64,000 nt of DNA. Origin: Plazaster borealis. Lineage: Eukaryota; Echinodermata; Asteroidea; Forcipulatida; Labidiasteridae. The DNA is taken from positions 6,306,721 through 6,370,720 of the forward strand of contig CM037457.1 in NCBI GenBank assembly GCA_021014325.1. Direction: 5' to 3'. The translations under genes were made by a program, and so were the position numbers. Shown in pieces: positions 21,101-29,883 of this stretch. Numbering within the stretch: position 1 is the first letter of the stretch; every line of letters begins with the position of its first letter. A model generated the notes under the pieces. It was given only the letters and a program-made list of their open reading frames with translations. It did no database searches and was not told where the DNA came from.

Positions 21101-24100
21101 TTGGGGGAAAATAAAATAATGATTTCATGCTACTGTTTCTTCAAGTCTGCCTGTCTAAAGCTGCTCTAAATGTAACTATAAATATTCAAGAGGTTAGTCT
21201 GTATGGAACAGACTTTACTGATTTTGGGTTGAACAAAGAAATAAATAGAGGATTTGAACCAACGACCTCCGGATTAACCAACTGAGCTAACTAGGCCTAT
21301 GTTGGCGGTCTCCCTTTTTTGTCAATATACTTTACTGTAAGAGAATTCTTCAGATCTAGTTAAAGGTAGGCAGTGCTTTAAAAAAAAAATTATGAATGGA
21401 ACTTTGCATGTTGATTTAATATCAGTCTTGATATTCTAAATATTTATATTTTTCTTTCATCAACAGATGGATCTTACAACCAGCCCTTTTTCGACAAAAA
21501 GAACCCCCTTTATGTGTTTTCATCTGATATTTGCAGGTAAAAATTTCTTGGTTTGATATGGTCACCCAGAATCCAAAACATGGGGGTTAACTGTAAACCA
21601 ACAAGTGTTTTTTGAGTGGTTAAGAACCTTCCGGTGCACGGTGCAAAAAGAATCCTACAAGGTCATCACATGTACTGCAGCTGCAGTATACATCACTTCC
21701 TTTTGAAATTGATGCCAACTTTGTGATATTGACTTTCTGCTATTATTATTGGCTTTTCCACGCTACAGCGGAAAATACCTTGTCTTTGTTCTGAGGTTTT
21801 TTTCTCTCTCTTCTTTTTCTTCAAGTTTTTCTACATGGAATAAGTTTATGCACGTTTTTTTCTAGATGGCACTTTGGGTAATTTTAAGACTCATCTTGTA
21901 ATAATCGAGGATGCCTCATAAGTGAGCTTAATCACTGTAGCTCGCAAGCCTGAGGAAACCTGTAAACAAGGGTGCTTGCTATGTGAACCAAAAACACCAG
22001 GGTTAACCCCTACTCTTCCTCGATAAGTGTTCTGAGTTCTTCAAATGCACTACCAATTCTAGTACACGGGACCTATGGCTTAATGTCCCATCCAAATGAC
22101 AATTAAAGCAATTAATTATGATAAAGTATCTTGCTCAAGGACACAAGTGCTAGGCCAGGACTCGAACCCACACTCTGCTGGTCAGAAAAACACCAGAGCT
22201 TAAGTTTTTAACCTCTCGGCCACGACACTTAAAACTCTTGCAATTTTTTAGCAACCTTCTGAATGTCCTTGGGAGTGTTGTTTGTTAATGAGATTGGGGA
22301 TTGACATGCAAAACCCAATAATCTGGAGTAGGATTTTCTTTAGGAGTTGATTCCTTGAACTGGTGTGAAATGCCATGGAGTAGGCTTATCTTGGAAGCAA
22401 TGGTTTTGCTACTGCAGCTGCAGAACACAAGGTTCATTGGAAGGTTTGAATGAATTGTCTATATATTAAAACCATCTCCAACCCTACATAATCTAACTGC
22501 ATGTTTTGTTTGATTCTGTTGGACTGAGGACTGCATTCAGTAAACTGATCATGCTTTACATACCACCATAATCAGAGTCCAACACTTTGGGTGTTGGGTG
22601 ACTGTATGGTGTTGGACTGAGGACTGTAGTAGTTAACTGATTAATGCTTTACATGGGATCAGGCATACCACCATAATCAGAGTCCAACACTTAGGGTGTT
22701 GGGTGACTGTATGGTGTTGGACTGAGGACTGCAGTAGTAAACTGATTAATGCTTTACATGGGATCAGGCATACCACCATAATCAGAGTCCAACAATTAGG
22801 GTGTTGGGTGACTGTATGGTGTTGGACTGAGGACTGTGGTAGTAAACTGATTATGCTTTACATGTGATCAGGCATACCACAAAGCTGCCAACTCTCTCTG
22901 ATTCCGCAGAAAGTTCCTTGAAAGTAAACCAATCTTTCCATTTTCTGATGAACAAATTTGGAAATCTCCCTGATTGTGGAAATTTGTTCACAATTATGTT
23001 AAATGTAATTCTAAATATCTCTGTGATTGTTGAACAAAATCTCCTTGATTGCAGGATGCAGATGTTGGCAACTCTGATACCCCCATAATCCAATTCCAAC
23101 AGTTTAGGTGTTGAGTTACTGTATGGTGTTGGACTGAGGACTGCACTAGTAAACTGATTAATACTTTACATGGGATCAGGCATACCACCATAATTAGAGT
23201 CCACCAGTTAGGGTGTTGAGTTATGGTGTTGGATTTTGTTAAGAGTGGGGATGAATTATACTAAATCACACCAGGAGGTGGGGTTAAAGACAAATAACCA
23301 AAAGTACACCAACTTACAAAATTGGTATGGTTAAGGTATTGTAAGGCATGGCTGGGCTAGGTGTGCACTTCCACATCCATCCGTCTGTTTACAGACTCTG
23401 CATGGTTTTGGTGTAGCTAATAGTGTCTGTTTCTCTGCATTAATAAGGTCAATCATTGCCGTTTTTGAGAAAGAAACTTCTGTACGAGACATGCCTACTT
23501 GGAGGTACGTAGGCCCACCCGAGGCCTTCGCAAATGCTACTGCGTATCCCCCCAACATAGGTTTCTGCACCCCTGACGCCAACTACTGTCTGCCGAGTGG
23601 TCTTCTGAATATCAGCAATTGTCAGTTTGGTGAGTTAGAGATACAATCAATTGGAATTAACTGGTTCATTAAATTGTCAATCCTGTCTAAAGAAAAACCA
23701 TAGTATGATAAATGTACATGTACATGGGTGTGACTGTACTTCTTCGGTGATATGTTTGATACAGCTCCATAGCTTCTGATATCTGAAGTGGTCAATTCAA
23801 ACTCATCCGAATATCTAAAACTTACTCCAATTTTCTTATAATAAAATGCGTCATTATTAATAAGAAGTAATAAACTACAAGAGACCTATCCAGTCTGTTT
23901 CCCTTGTGGTTTATTACTTGATATTTGAAATAAAAGGTCGCATCTCCTTTAAGGTGATCCCTCTGCTGCCACTTCCCAGGTTAAATTGTAAACTTGGGTA
24001 TGATCCCTGGTTATACACAGTCACAGGTTAAATGGCTTCTGACTGACACCCCGAACAAAGATATTAACAAAATAGGGAGACCAACGACATAGGACTAGAT

Positions 24101-27100
24101 AGCTCAGTTGGTAGAGCGCCGGTACATTAATCTGGAGGTTGCAGGTTAAAGTCCAGCTCTAGTCTCTTTGTTCAATCCCAAAATGTTAGTAACATCACTT
24201 AAATCTGTGACGCTCATGGTGACAAACATTATTGTCCCAGTCATTGGTAGTAGCGCACCAAGCTAATTCAATCACAAGAACCATCTCTGCCCTCACATGT
24301 ACCCATTTTACCCCTGGGTGAAATCTTTAGAATAAGTGACTTTTGGAAAAGTTAGTGTATTCATTTCACTCATCCAGTTTTAAGAAACACAAAGGATATA
24401 AAAATACGACCAATGCATATGGAAATTCTCTAAAATGTTTTGGGGTTTTTTACTGTTTTCCTCTCTTGCAAGAGAAACAAGATCCTATCCCACCAAATTT
24501 TCTCAAGATTAAAATATTAAGGACAGCAATACTTCTAGGAACAATTGTATATTGTATAAGAACCATGTAATCCACTTTGCTGATAAGCACCCGAACACTA
24601 CCATGTGTTTATTTTATCAGGAGCCCCTATCGTGATGTCGTTGCCTCACTTCCTGTACTGCGACCCCACATTAGTCATCGATTTGGTGGGTGGGGTGAAA
24701 CCAAACAAGGAAGAACATCAGACATTCTTTGATGTAGAACCAGTGAGTAAAAAAAAACAGAGAGCTGTTTTGCGGGGTCCTTTTGGAGAGTTGTTTTCTT
24801 GGCATGTCGTGGCTGAGCGGTCAAGTGCACAGGACTTAAGCTCTGGTGTCTCTGATCAGCAGAGTATGGGTTTGAGTCCTGGTCTTCACACTTTAGCAAG
24901 ACACTTAACCTTTGTCGCTTGGATAAAGCCATAGGTCCCTTGTGTTGTGTAATGCTTGTAAAAGAACCCAGTACACTTCTTGCTAAGAGAAGGGGTTCGC
25001 CGGTGTTTTCTGGTATGGTTGGCTGCAGATTGCACCGCAGCACCTTGTAAACTGTTACATGGTGCTATGTAAATAAATGGGTCTTATATTTCAAACAGAG
25101 CTTCCCCATACCTTGTAGAAAGTGAGTGCCTTGAGACGCCGTTGGGTCTGATAAAGTGCTATATAAGAACTGTGTATTATTATTATAATTCTTTCCCAGA
25201 AATTGAATTTTATTACCGCATTCCTCCACCAAGCACAAAACTGAGAGCCAGCAACAGGCAATGTTCTTGAAATATCGTTTTCAAAATATTTGAATGCTAA
25301 TCTAAACAAATGTGCTAATCAGCTCTTTCATAACTGACGTTCAACTTTCAAATGACTCCAAAGTTGTTACATTACTTTATCAATAAAATCAAGTTATTTT
25401 AGACCTTGCTTACTGTATCAATGCAGGAGCTATGTGTACTGAAATTAGCAGCCATTGTCACACATACACTTTATAGGCAGCCTTTCATTTTTCACCATTT
25501 TGAATCATAAAAACTTGGCAAAGTGTATGACCGACTTACCCCTAATCTGTAACTTAGTCCATCGAAACCCACAGTTGTAAAACTTGATAGACACTGATCT
25601 GTGAGTATGTTCTCTTTATTTTGTCAGATGACAGGTGGCCCGTTGAATGTAGCTAAGAGATTACAGATTAATGTATACATTCAACCGTATGAAAATATAC
25701 CGTAAGTAATTGAATAAGTTCCAGTGGATTTTTATAACCATTATGGTTAACTAGTGGTTGATTACTATCTAGGAAATGATTATTGTCGTAACTAGAACCA
25801 TCATGTGGGTTTTGAGGCATTTAGTTTGCGGTAACACCATGTCTATATATCTACTTTGCGGGGTAGATTTTGTTCTTTGGGAAGTTGTCTTGCTGTTTAG
25901 TCTACTGCTTATTAGAGGCATGCAACTCTTCCGCGTTTCCGCGAATTTCCGCCTTTAAAAAAAAAAAGATAAGCGCTAAAAAAAAAAAATCGTAAAAAAA
26001 AAAAAATGTACAACCACAATAATGTGAAATAAGCCTAGTTACTTTTTTTTAAGGGTCCATTCACAGGCCTGTACATGCTAAGAATGCACCTAAGAGCATA
26101 ATAAACCTCAAAATTTTCTAGGGTACCATTGTGGGTCTCTTGTCCCTTGGTGTTTTGGCTGCCTCGCTCCGCGCTTGCGTTGTGCCTTTGAAAAGTTCCT
26201 CTTTTTTTTCATCGGGCAGTTGCATGCCTGTTATTAAGTACTACCTGGGCGGGAGGTAGGAAATCGTTCTATTAACTAACTATTAACTGCAAGAATATGA
26301 CCAATTAATTCACTAATAACAATGTTTTAAAGTACTGCTAACTGAGTGCATTCAGAATGTGAACTGAATTGAAATCATGTCAGCTTTCTAGAGTCGATTT
26401 CTCAACCACTAGACCAATGAGCTTGCCCCATTGTCAAGAGACAAACCATGTCCCTGTAATTAACAACATATCATGTAATTCCAAAGTCAGGGATTATGAC
26501 AGTTTAGATACAAGACTTAAAACTCACAATTTTTATAACTGAAATATGTTTGCTTGAAGCAAAGGTAATATTTGCGTTTTCTTTTTCTGTACAGTGAGCT
26601 CAGCAAGGTTACGGAATTCTTCCTACCAGTTATCTGGTTAAACGAGGTAAGAATAAGGTCTTAAACGGCCAATTAAAAACGGTTGTGGCCGTGTGATATT
26701 CCCATTTATAATTGTCCTTTTTGTTAAAAAGCACAACAATTTAGGAAAATCTGTAAAACTTTTGTGTTTGTTGTAAAGTTTCAACTCCTGTCACGTCCTC
26801 ACGAACCCAGTGCACTTATCGTAAAGAGAAGGGGTTCGCCCCGGTGTTCCTGGTTTGATCGGCAGCATCGACAGCACCTTGTAAACCATTATATGGTGTT
26901 ATGTAAAGGAATAGGTCTCATACTTCAAAAACGTAGCTCTGCTCGTAGCATCGACAGCACCTTGTAAACCATTATATGGTGTTATGTAAAGGAATAGGTC
27001 TCATACTTCAAAAACGTAGCTCTGCATACCTTGCAGGAAACAAATACTGAGCGCTTTGATACGCCCATCAGGTACGATAAAGCGCTATACAAGAACTTAG

Positions 27101-29539
27101 TATTATTATTATTATTTGTTGGTAGACGCGAATTAAGTTAATTTTGATCTGAAAGCATTATCTGTTCATTTCACAGAGTGCTTTTATAACAGTGGATGGT
27201 GCGAAGCAGCTACAAAGTAATGTAGAGACTCCCATTTTACTCACAACTATTGGAAAGTGGAGCGTATTGGGTGTTGGCTGTCTCCTGATTATCATCTCCA
27301 TCATAGTACTCACTGCAGTGTGGATACAAAAGCCAACACAGGTGGATAACTCAATAAACGTATGACCCATTGCATGTTTTTGTGTTGTTTCTGTTGAGTC
27401 CCACGCATATACAGTGGCTGAGAGCGAGCAGTTGGGAGTGTTAGACTCAATTAAGCCTGGTTCATACGTCACGCGAATAGACTGTGCAAGTCTCACGCGT
27501 ATCGGAACGAGAAAACACGTCAAACGAAGAACTTTTTTTCCCCTAAAATCAAATCTTTGTTTTAAATTATATTTAAAGATACAATCTGAAAAACAAAAAT
27601 ACTCATTACATGTTTATAAAATCAGTTTAAGTTTTTAAGAATTCTTCATTTTTACCGCAACCGGAAGCTGAGGTCAAGTTTAATTCTGGGGTTTTCTTTG
27701 TTGAATATTGTTGAATTGATTTTAGTTTCATATTTTTTTATCACTAAGTATTACATTCCCAACAACATATATATTTGTCATGGTCATAAACCACGTTAAA
27801 ATAAAATAATTGACAAAAGAAAATCTTGTCCACGTAAATCTCCATATGGTTGGGACCACAATGGTCCCGGAAGTTCAAAATTGCGCGAGACTTGCACAGT
27901 CTATTGTGAAAGCGTCACAATTGGAAGACAACGCATTAGGTATTGTTTGCATCACAATAATCACTTCGGCTTCGCATCTGCTTTGGTGTGAAGTATGAAC
28001 CAGGCTTTGCTGCTTGTTTAATGTTCAGGCATATGTGATTTTCTCAGGGTTTTTCCCGGTAGCCGTATTCCCTGGTAAGCATACTTTTGTTTTGCTCAGC
28101 TACTTTTGTGCTTACGCAGCTCTATGAAATTGGGCCCTGTGACACGGTGTAAGAACTTCCTTATTCTGTCTTCCAAAACTCAATGATCTTATCACCATGA
28201 TGACAAAGTTATGCATTAATAATTCACCAAATATGAATTATCAGGCTTGCTTGTTGGATTAAACCAATCTATTGACTGCCTAGCAACGGCGTTCATGTCG
28301 GAGGAGCATGTTAGCCTCCCACCTCGATTATCAAGTCTGCACACCAAGCCAGACACAAAATACACAATGCAGCTATTCCTAATGACTACAATTCTTTTGA
28401 ATTTTGTTTTAATATGGTTGTGATTTGTTATTACAAAGTTTAAAGGCAAAGTATACCTGTGGTTTTTGAAACCGTTTGATTGTTTTAATCCTATATAAAT
28501 GTAGATATATACAATAGAACAAACCTGTGAACATTTCATTTCAAAAGGTGGTAGCGTTTTTGAGATATCATAAAAAATCTGGAGTGGTTATGTCTAGAAA
28601 GAAGAATAATATGTAATAAGAATAAACAATCTGAGAAACGTTTCATGCATGAAACATTTCTCATATTGAAATTGTTTTGAATCCTTTTCTCTATAACCAC
28701 ATTCCTTAGAAGAGAATTGTTTCTGAAAATGTTATACATTACCAACAGCTGCAGTGCTTCTTACCAAGTAAGCTTTTATGGTAATTTACTTTTGGTCGAA
28801 TTACCAAAGGTATACCCTCCCTTTAAAGGTATTGTACACTTTTGGTAACAGCTCAAAATCAGTGTCCACATTTTGTGTGATTCAACATTTGCATAAACAA
28901 ACAAACCTGTGAAAGTTTGAGCTTAATTAGTCATCGAGGTCACGAGAAAATAGTGAAAAGAGACCTTATGTGTTTTCTGTTTTTTCAAATTATCGCGCGT
29001 GATAAAAACTATTGTTTTACTCATTTCTCAGAAACGATAGCATTTTAGGCAGAAATATTTTAAGGAACCCTTTCTACCATTACTTACTTTAAATCATGTA
29101 AGTTATGTGTGAATCTGTGAACATTGTGTTTTTTGATCTTACCAATAGTGTACAGGGCCTTTAAGGGATTTAGTGGTTAGCAGTTTAAGGGATTTAGTGG
29201 TTAGCAGTTTCTGAATTTAATGGCTTCCCATTGGCTATGGCTGTGGAAGTCCTATTCTTCATCGCTGTCATTGCAGCCATCAGCCATAGCCAAAGTCACT
29301 TAATTCAGCTACAGCTTTAGTAGTCTGTACAAGTCTAGTGCATATTGGAATTTTGGGACCCATTCTAGTGCATAATTTGTTTCCCAATCGTACGGTTTGG
29401 TACGGTTTATTGGTTTATCGTTTCATGCTTTGGAATCTCCACTTACATTTCTCATTTTTTGTTGCAACAGAGGGGTGATGGATCAACAGCTACCCCACAT
29501 GGCAATCCAACAAGTGAAAGGTCTCCATTGATCCCTTGA
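15026..29539 (+). CDS. SCARB2: class B scavenger receptor, SCARB2/LIMP-2 type (complete, twelve exons, 498 aa)
   Basis: CD36-family receptors bind lipids and proteins through a large luminal domain held by two membrane segments. LIMP-2 carries glucocerebrosidase to lysosomes. Twelve in-phase exons give 498 residues (human LIMP-2 has 478). TM1 is about residues 7-29 and TM2 about 449-470. The hallmark RGPYTYR ends exon 2. Four cysteines corresponding to the human disulfide set lie in SSDIC, GFCTPDANYC and ISNC, and there is one extra (LYCDP). At least eight N-glycosylation sequons are visible. Other family blocks are FSSDICRSI, SLPHFLY, NKEEHQTFFDVEP and PVIWLNE. The tail ends SERSPLIP, an acidic dileucine signal (E492, L496, I497) like the human ERAPLI, which favours LIMP-2 over CD36 or SR-BI. 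A spliced 5' UTR is likely (acceptor CCTTTTGTTTCAG ends at 14983). An AATAAA lies at 30097-30102. Orthology to vertebrate SCARB2 itself is inferred, because the family expanded in echinoderms. Confidence 0.92.
15164..15537 (+). mobile_element. TTAA element family A, copy 4 (SCARB2 intron 1)
   Basis: Starts ATAAAGGCACTGAACACGT (first TTAA mutated) and ends ATGATACCTTTAA. The core palindrome is slightly altered (AACTTCTTGCAAGAAGTAT). It begins 21 bp after the exon 1 donor, in the same orientation as copy 1 in SRA1. Confidence 0.8.
16106..16505 (+). mobile_element. tRNA-Leu-derived SINE, full-length copy (SCARB2 intron 1)
   Basis: The head 16106-16181 resembles tRNA-Leu(CAA). It has GTGTCGT/GTGACAC acceptor arms, GTGGCCGAGTGG, anticodon loop CTCAAGC and GGGTTCGAGTCC. 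The body includes AGAAGGGGTTCGCCCCGG and CAGCACCTTGTAAACCATTA. The 3' part ends in (ATT)n after a GCGC...TATAAATGCA stretch typical of L2-mobilised SINEs. Confidence 0.85.
16803..16960 (+). CDS. SCARB2: SCARB2 exon 2 (RGPYTYR exon)
   Basis: The acceptor is CGCTCTTGGCAG and the donor is GTAACT, phase 2. It encodes LKNGTMGYDLWQDPP, VSMQFWVWNLTNPDEV and the CD36-family signature RGPYTYR, with two sequons (NGT, NLT). A decayed copy of this exon lies about 0.55 kb downstream. Confidence 0.95.
17326..17469 (+). pseudogene. decayed duplicate of SCARB2 exon 2
   Basis: Bases 17331-17469 closely match 16775-16919, including about 20 bp of upstream intron and the acceptor CAG before CAAACAATGTTGAAG. 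A 7-base deletion (GGGTTGTGG instead of the longer GGG...TTGTGG of the real exon) shifts the frame. Several substitutions are present and similarity stops before the RGPYTYR end, so no donor is kept. It therefore cannot encode the domain. It looks like a tandem exon duplication that has died. Confidence 0.88.
17470..18083. other. SCARB2 intron 2 sequence, no coding match
   Basis: Starts with CATCTAAT repeats. At 17681-17945 the ends CAGTGGTTGCCCTTAAC and GTTAAGGGAGAACATCG are roughly inverted (12 of 17 positions), so an old DNA element may lie here. Confidence 0.35.
18084..18478 (-). mobile_element. TTAA element family B, copy 2 (SCARB2 intron 2)
   Basis: TTAA borders, GGTATACATTTGGTAA at the left, CCAAAGGTATAACTTGCCC at the right and the internal CTGAGAAA hairpin. 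It is the reverse orientation of copy 1. Confidence 0.75.
18629..18773 (+). CDS. SCARB2: SCARB2 exon 3
   Basis: Lies between TTGTTATTCCACAG and GTAATT. It encodes ETMPKENIKTNSNGTVSYV through FTTINIPLM, with sequons NGT and NNS, and matches the strand region after RGPYTYR in the family. Confidence 0.93.
18945..19286 (+). mobile_element. TTAA element family C, copy 1 (SCARB2 intron 3)
   Basis: Begins TTAAAGGTATTGTACAC, contains ATCGCGCGTGATAAAAAC and ends CCAATAGTGTATAGGGCCTTA. It is followed at once by an inverted truncated copy. Confidence 0.8.
19287..19514 (-). mobile_element. TTAA element family C, truncated inverted copy 2
   Basis: Complement of the left two thirds of the preceding copy, ending GTACAATACCTTTAA. 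Together they make a palindrome with arms of roughly 215 bp and a spacer of about 140 bp. Confidence 0.8.
19966..20160 (+). CDS. SCARB2: SCARB2 exon 4 (helical apex region)
   Basis: The acceptor is CTTTCTTTTTATAG and the donor is GTAAGT. It encodes TFAHKISVMDLPSP, then VEKAFPSHTVHEMIWGYAD and the GLAPFPEFGIF stretch. In LIMP-2 this part forms the helical bundle that binds ligand (family knowledge). Confidence 0.93.
20664..20740. other. 77-nt near-perfect hairpin in SCARB2 intron 4
   Basis: The arm AACCCAACAGAGTCTTTCTC pairs with GAGAAAGACTCTGCTAGGGT, extended by CAAAGGCTAAA/TTTAGCATTTG, with a loop of about 16 nt. The size fits a microRNA precursor or a very short foldback transposon. No further evidence is available for either. 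Confidence 0.4.
20892..21039 (+). CDS. SCARB2: SCARB2 exon 5
   Basis: Follows TTTTCCCGATAG and ends GGAACAG before GTAACT, phase 1. It encodes NNTNDGIFNVYSGV, the SRWKGQSELSFW segment and NMINGT. The cysteine usual before DMINGT in vertebrates is replaced here (PESNMINGT). Confidence 0.93.
21225..21320 (-). mobile_element. tRNA-like SINE, copy 2 (SCARB2 intron 5)
   Basis: On the minus strand it reads GGGAGACCGCCAACATAGGC, TAGCTCAGTTGG and GGTTCAAATCC, then CTTTGTTCAACCCAAAAT. It matches the copy at 24075-24185 but lacks about 15 bp of the anticodon region. Confidence 0.65.
21467..21536 (+). CDS. SCARB2: SCARB2 exon 6
   Basis: A 70-bp exon between TTTCTTTCATCAACAG and GTAAAA. It encodes DGSYNQPFFDKKNPLYVFSS followed by the conserved DICR. 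Confidence 0.93.
21537..21885. other. SCARB2 intron 6, unique part
   Basis: AT-rich with a CTTTTTCTTC pyrimidine patch. Apart from a GTACTGCAGCTGCAGTA palindrome at 21671-21688, nothing stands out. Confidence 0.4.
21886..22228 (-). mobile_element. tRNA-Leu-derived SINE, minus copy (SCARB2 intron 6)
   Basis: The head at 22228-22150 on the minus strand reads GTGTCGTGGCCGAG and GGGTTCGAGTCC, followed by CTTGTGTCCTTGAGCAAG. The 3' part is diverged. Confidence 0.75.
22521..23240 (+). repeat. tandem repeat, about 105-bp unit, five copies, interrupted
   Basis: Units start GGACTGAGGACTG at 22521, 22614, 22719, 22824 and 23131. The spacing is 93, 105, 105 and 307 bp; the last gap includes a 202-bp insertion. 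Each unit contains ACATGGGATCAGGCATACCA and GAGTCCAACA. Confidence 0.9.
22880..23081 (-). mobile_element. family F element (GTTGGCAACTC ends) inserted in the tandem repeat
   Basis: Ends AGCTGCCAACTCTC and GATGTTGGCAACTCTGATA are inverted. The insert interrupts unit 4 of the tandem repeat and accounts for exactly the extra length there. Confidence 0.75.
23448..23629 (+). CDS. SCARB2: SCARB2 exon 7 (disulfide cluster)
   Basis: The acceptor is GCATTAATAAG, with a poor pyrimidine tract. The donor is GTGAGT. It encodes RSIIAVFEKETSV, WRYVGPPEAFANAT and the cysteine cluster GFCTPDANYC, then ISNC. Confidence 0.93.
24075..24185 (+). mobile_element. tRNA-like SINE with intact cloverleaf geometry (SCARB2 intron 7)
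   Basis: Bases 24093-24164 fold as a 72-nt tRNA: GACTAGA/TCTAGTC acceptor (7 bp, perfect), GCTC/GAGC D stem, CCGGT/TCTGG anticodon stem, loop ACATTAA and T arm GCAGG/CCAGC. The base before the anticodon is C instead of T, and the T loop is TTAAAGT, not TTCRA. A working tRNA is therefore unlikely. A shared flank (GGGAGACC..., CTTTGTTCAA...) with the 21225-21320 copy shows a repeat family. Confidence 0.7.
24621..24742 (+). CDS. SCARB2: SCARB2 exon 8
   Basis: Lies between TTTATTTTATCAG and GTGAGT. It encodes GAPIVMSLPHFLYCDP and NKEEHQTFFDVEP, both strong family blocks. Confidence 0.95.
24804..25190 (+). mobile_element. tRNA-Leu-derived SINE, copy 3 (SCARB2 intron 8)
   Basis: Head ATGTCGTGGCTGAGCGG with anticodon loop CTTAAGC, body AGAAGGGGTTCGCCGG and CAGCACCTTGTAAACTGTTA, tail AAAGTGCTATATAAGAAC then ATTATTATT. 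Confidence 0.85.
25628..25701 (+). CDS. SCARB2: SCARB2 exon 9
   Basis: Lies between TTATTTTGTCAG and GTAAGT. It encodes MTGGPLNVAKRLQINVYIQP, matching the family segment with A-KRLQ-N, phase 2. Confidence 0.93.
25915..26230. mobile_element. DNA element with AGGCATGCAACT inverted ends (SCARB2 intron 9)
   Basis: The left end AGGCATGCAACT and right end AGTTGCATGCCT are exact complements, with TTATTA directly repeated outside. Internal poly-A runs and a GCTCCGCGCTTGCG stretch are present. No ORF is seen. Confidence 0.7.
26595..26646 (+). CDS. SCARB2: SCARB2 exon 10
   Basis: A 52-bp exon between TTCTGTACAG and GTAAGA. It encodes ELSKVTEFFLPVIWLNE, ending on the family PxxWxNE motif. Confidence 0.92.
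26803..27117 (+). mobile_element. headless tRNA-Leu SINE with 83-bp internal duplication (SCARB2 intron 10)
   Basis: Starts inside the body (GAACCCAGTGCACTTATCG). The unit beginning AGCATCGACAGCACCTTGTA occurs at 26864 and again at 26947, 83 bp apart and almost identical. The tail is AAAGCGCTATACAAGAAC then (ATT)n. Confidence 0.85.
27177..27341 (+). CDS. SCARB2: SCARB2 exon 11 (second membrane segment)
   Basis: Follows TTCATTTCACAG. It encodes SAFITVDGAKQLQ, then the hydrophobic WSVLGVGCLLIIISIIVL and a short basic cytosolic start (WIQKPTQ). The donor is GTGGAT, weak at +4 to +6. Unspliced, the frame would add seven codons and stop at 27363-27365. Confidence 0.9.
27453..28007. mobile_element. 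DNA element with AAGCCTGGTTCATAC inverted ends (SCARB2 intron 11)
   Basis: The left end AAGCCTGGTTCATACG and right end GTATGAACCAGGCTT are inverted. The inside has GTGCAAGTCTCACGCG and GCGCGAGACTTGCACAG in opposite directions. A diverged relative lies at 55300-55862. No transposase frame is present. Confidence 0.7.
28060..28140. mobile_element. family D fragment
   Basis: Only the right half remains, ending AGCTCTATGAAATTGGGCCC. Confidence 0.6.
28440..28826 (+). mobile_element. TTAA element family B, copy 3 (SCARB2 intron 11)
   Basis: Begins TTAAAGGCAAAGTATACC and ends GGTATACCCTCCCTTTAA. Its right TTAA is also the left TTAA of the next element. Confidence 0.8.
28823..29164 (+). mobile_element. 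TTAA element family C, copy 3 (SCARB2 intron 11)
   Basis: Begins TTAAAGGTATTGTACAC and ends ATAGTGTACAGGGCCTTTAA, nearly the same as the copy at 18945. Confidence 0.8.
29160..29300. repeat. 24-bp tandem duplication and an adjoining hairpin
   Basis: AAGGGATTTAGTGGTTAGCA occurs twice, 24 bp apart (29161-29208). Then TTGGCTATGGCTG (29232) faces CAGCCATAGCCAA (ends near 29293), a perfect 13-bp inverted repeat. Confidence 0.65.
29471..29539 (+). CDS. SCARB2: SCARB2 exon 12 (cytosolic tail with lysosome sorting signal)
   Basis: Follows TTTTTTGTTGCAACAG, phase 0. It encodes 22 residues starting RGDGSTATP and ending SERSPLIP, then TGA. The [DE]xxxL[LI] pattern (E492, L496, I497) is the sorting signal read by AP-3 and AP-1 in LIMP-2, and the tail also resembles LIMP-2 in its RG-G start. 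It is not recognisable by length alone; the motif and phase decide it. Confidence 0.87.
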   Translation, partial: RGDGSTATPHGNPTSERSPLIP

Positions 29540-29594
29540 GACGAGATGAATGCAAGAAAGGTTGTTAATTCTTATTTTATACAATAGTTAGCAT

Positions 29595-29883
29595 TTAAAG
29601 GTATCATACACGTTTGGTAATGACTCAAAACAAATATTAGCATAAAAACTTACTTGGTAACAAGCAACGGAGAGCTGTTGATAGTATAAAACATTGTAGG
29701 AAACGACTCCCTCTGAAGTAACGTAGTTTTTGAGAAAGAGGTAATTTCTCACTTCTTGCAAGACGTTTTTATTCCTATCTGAAAGCACACACATTTGTAC
29801 AACAAGGGTGTTTTTTCTTTCATCATTTTCTTGCAAGTTCGATGACCAATTGAGCTCAAATTTTCACAGGCTTGTTATTTTAT
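29595..29883 (-). mobile_element. TTAA element family A, copy 5, truncated
   Basis: The left tip TTAAAGGTATCATACACG is intact. The core palindrome is half deleted (CACTTCTTGCAAGACG), and the right end is lost after CTTGTTATTTTATG. It begins 56 bp after the SCARB2 stop codon. Confidence 0.75.
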
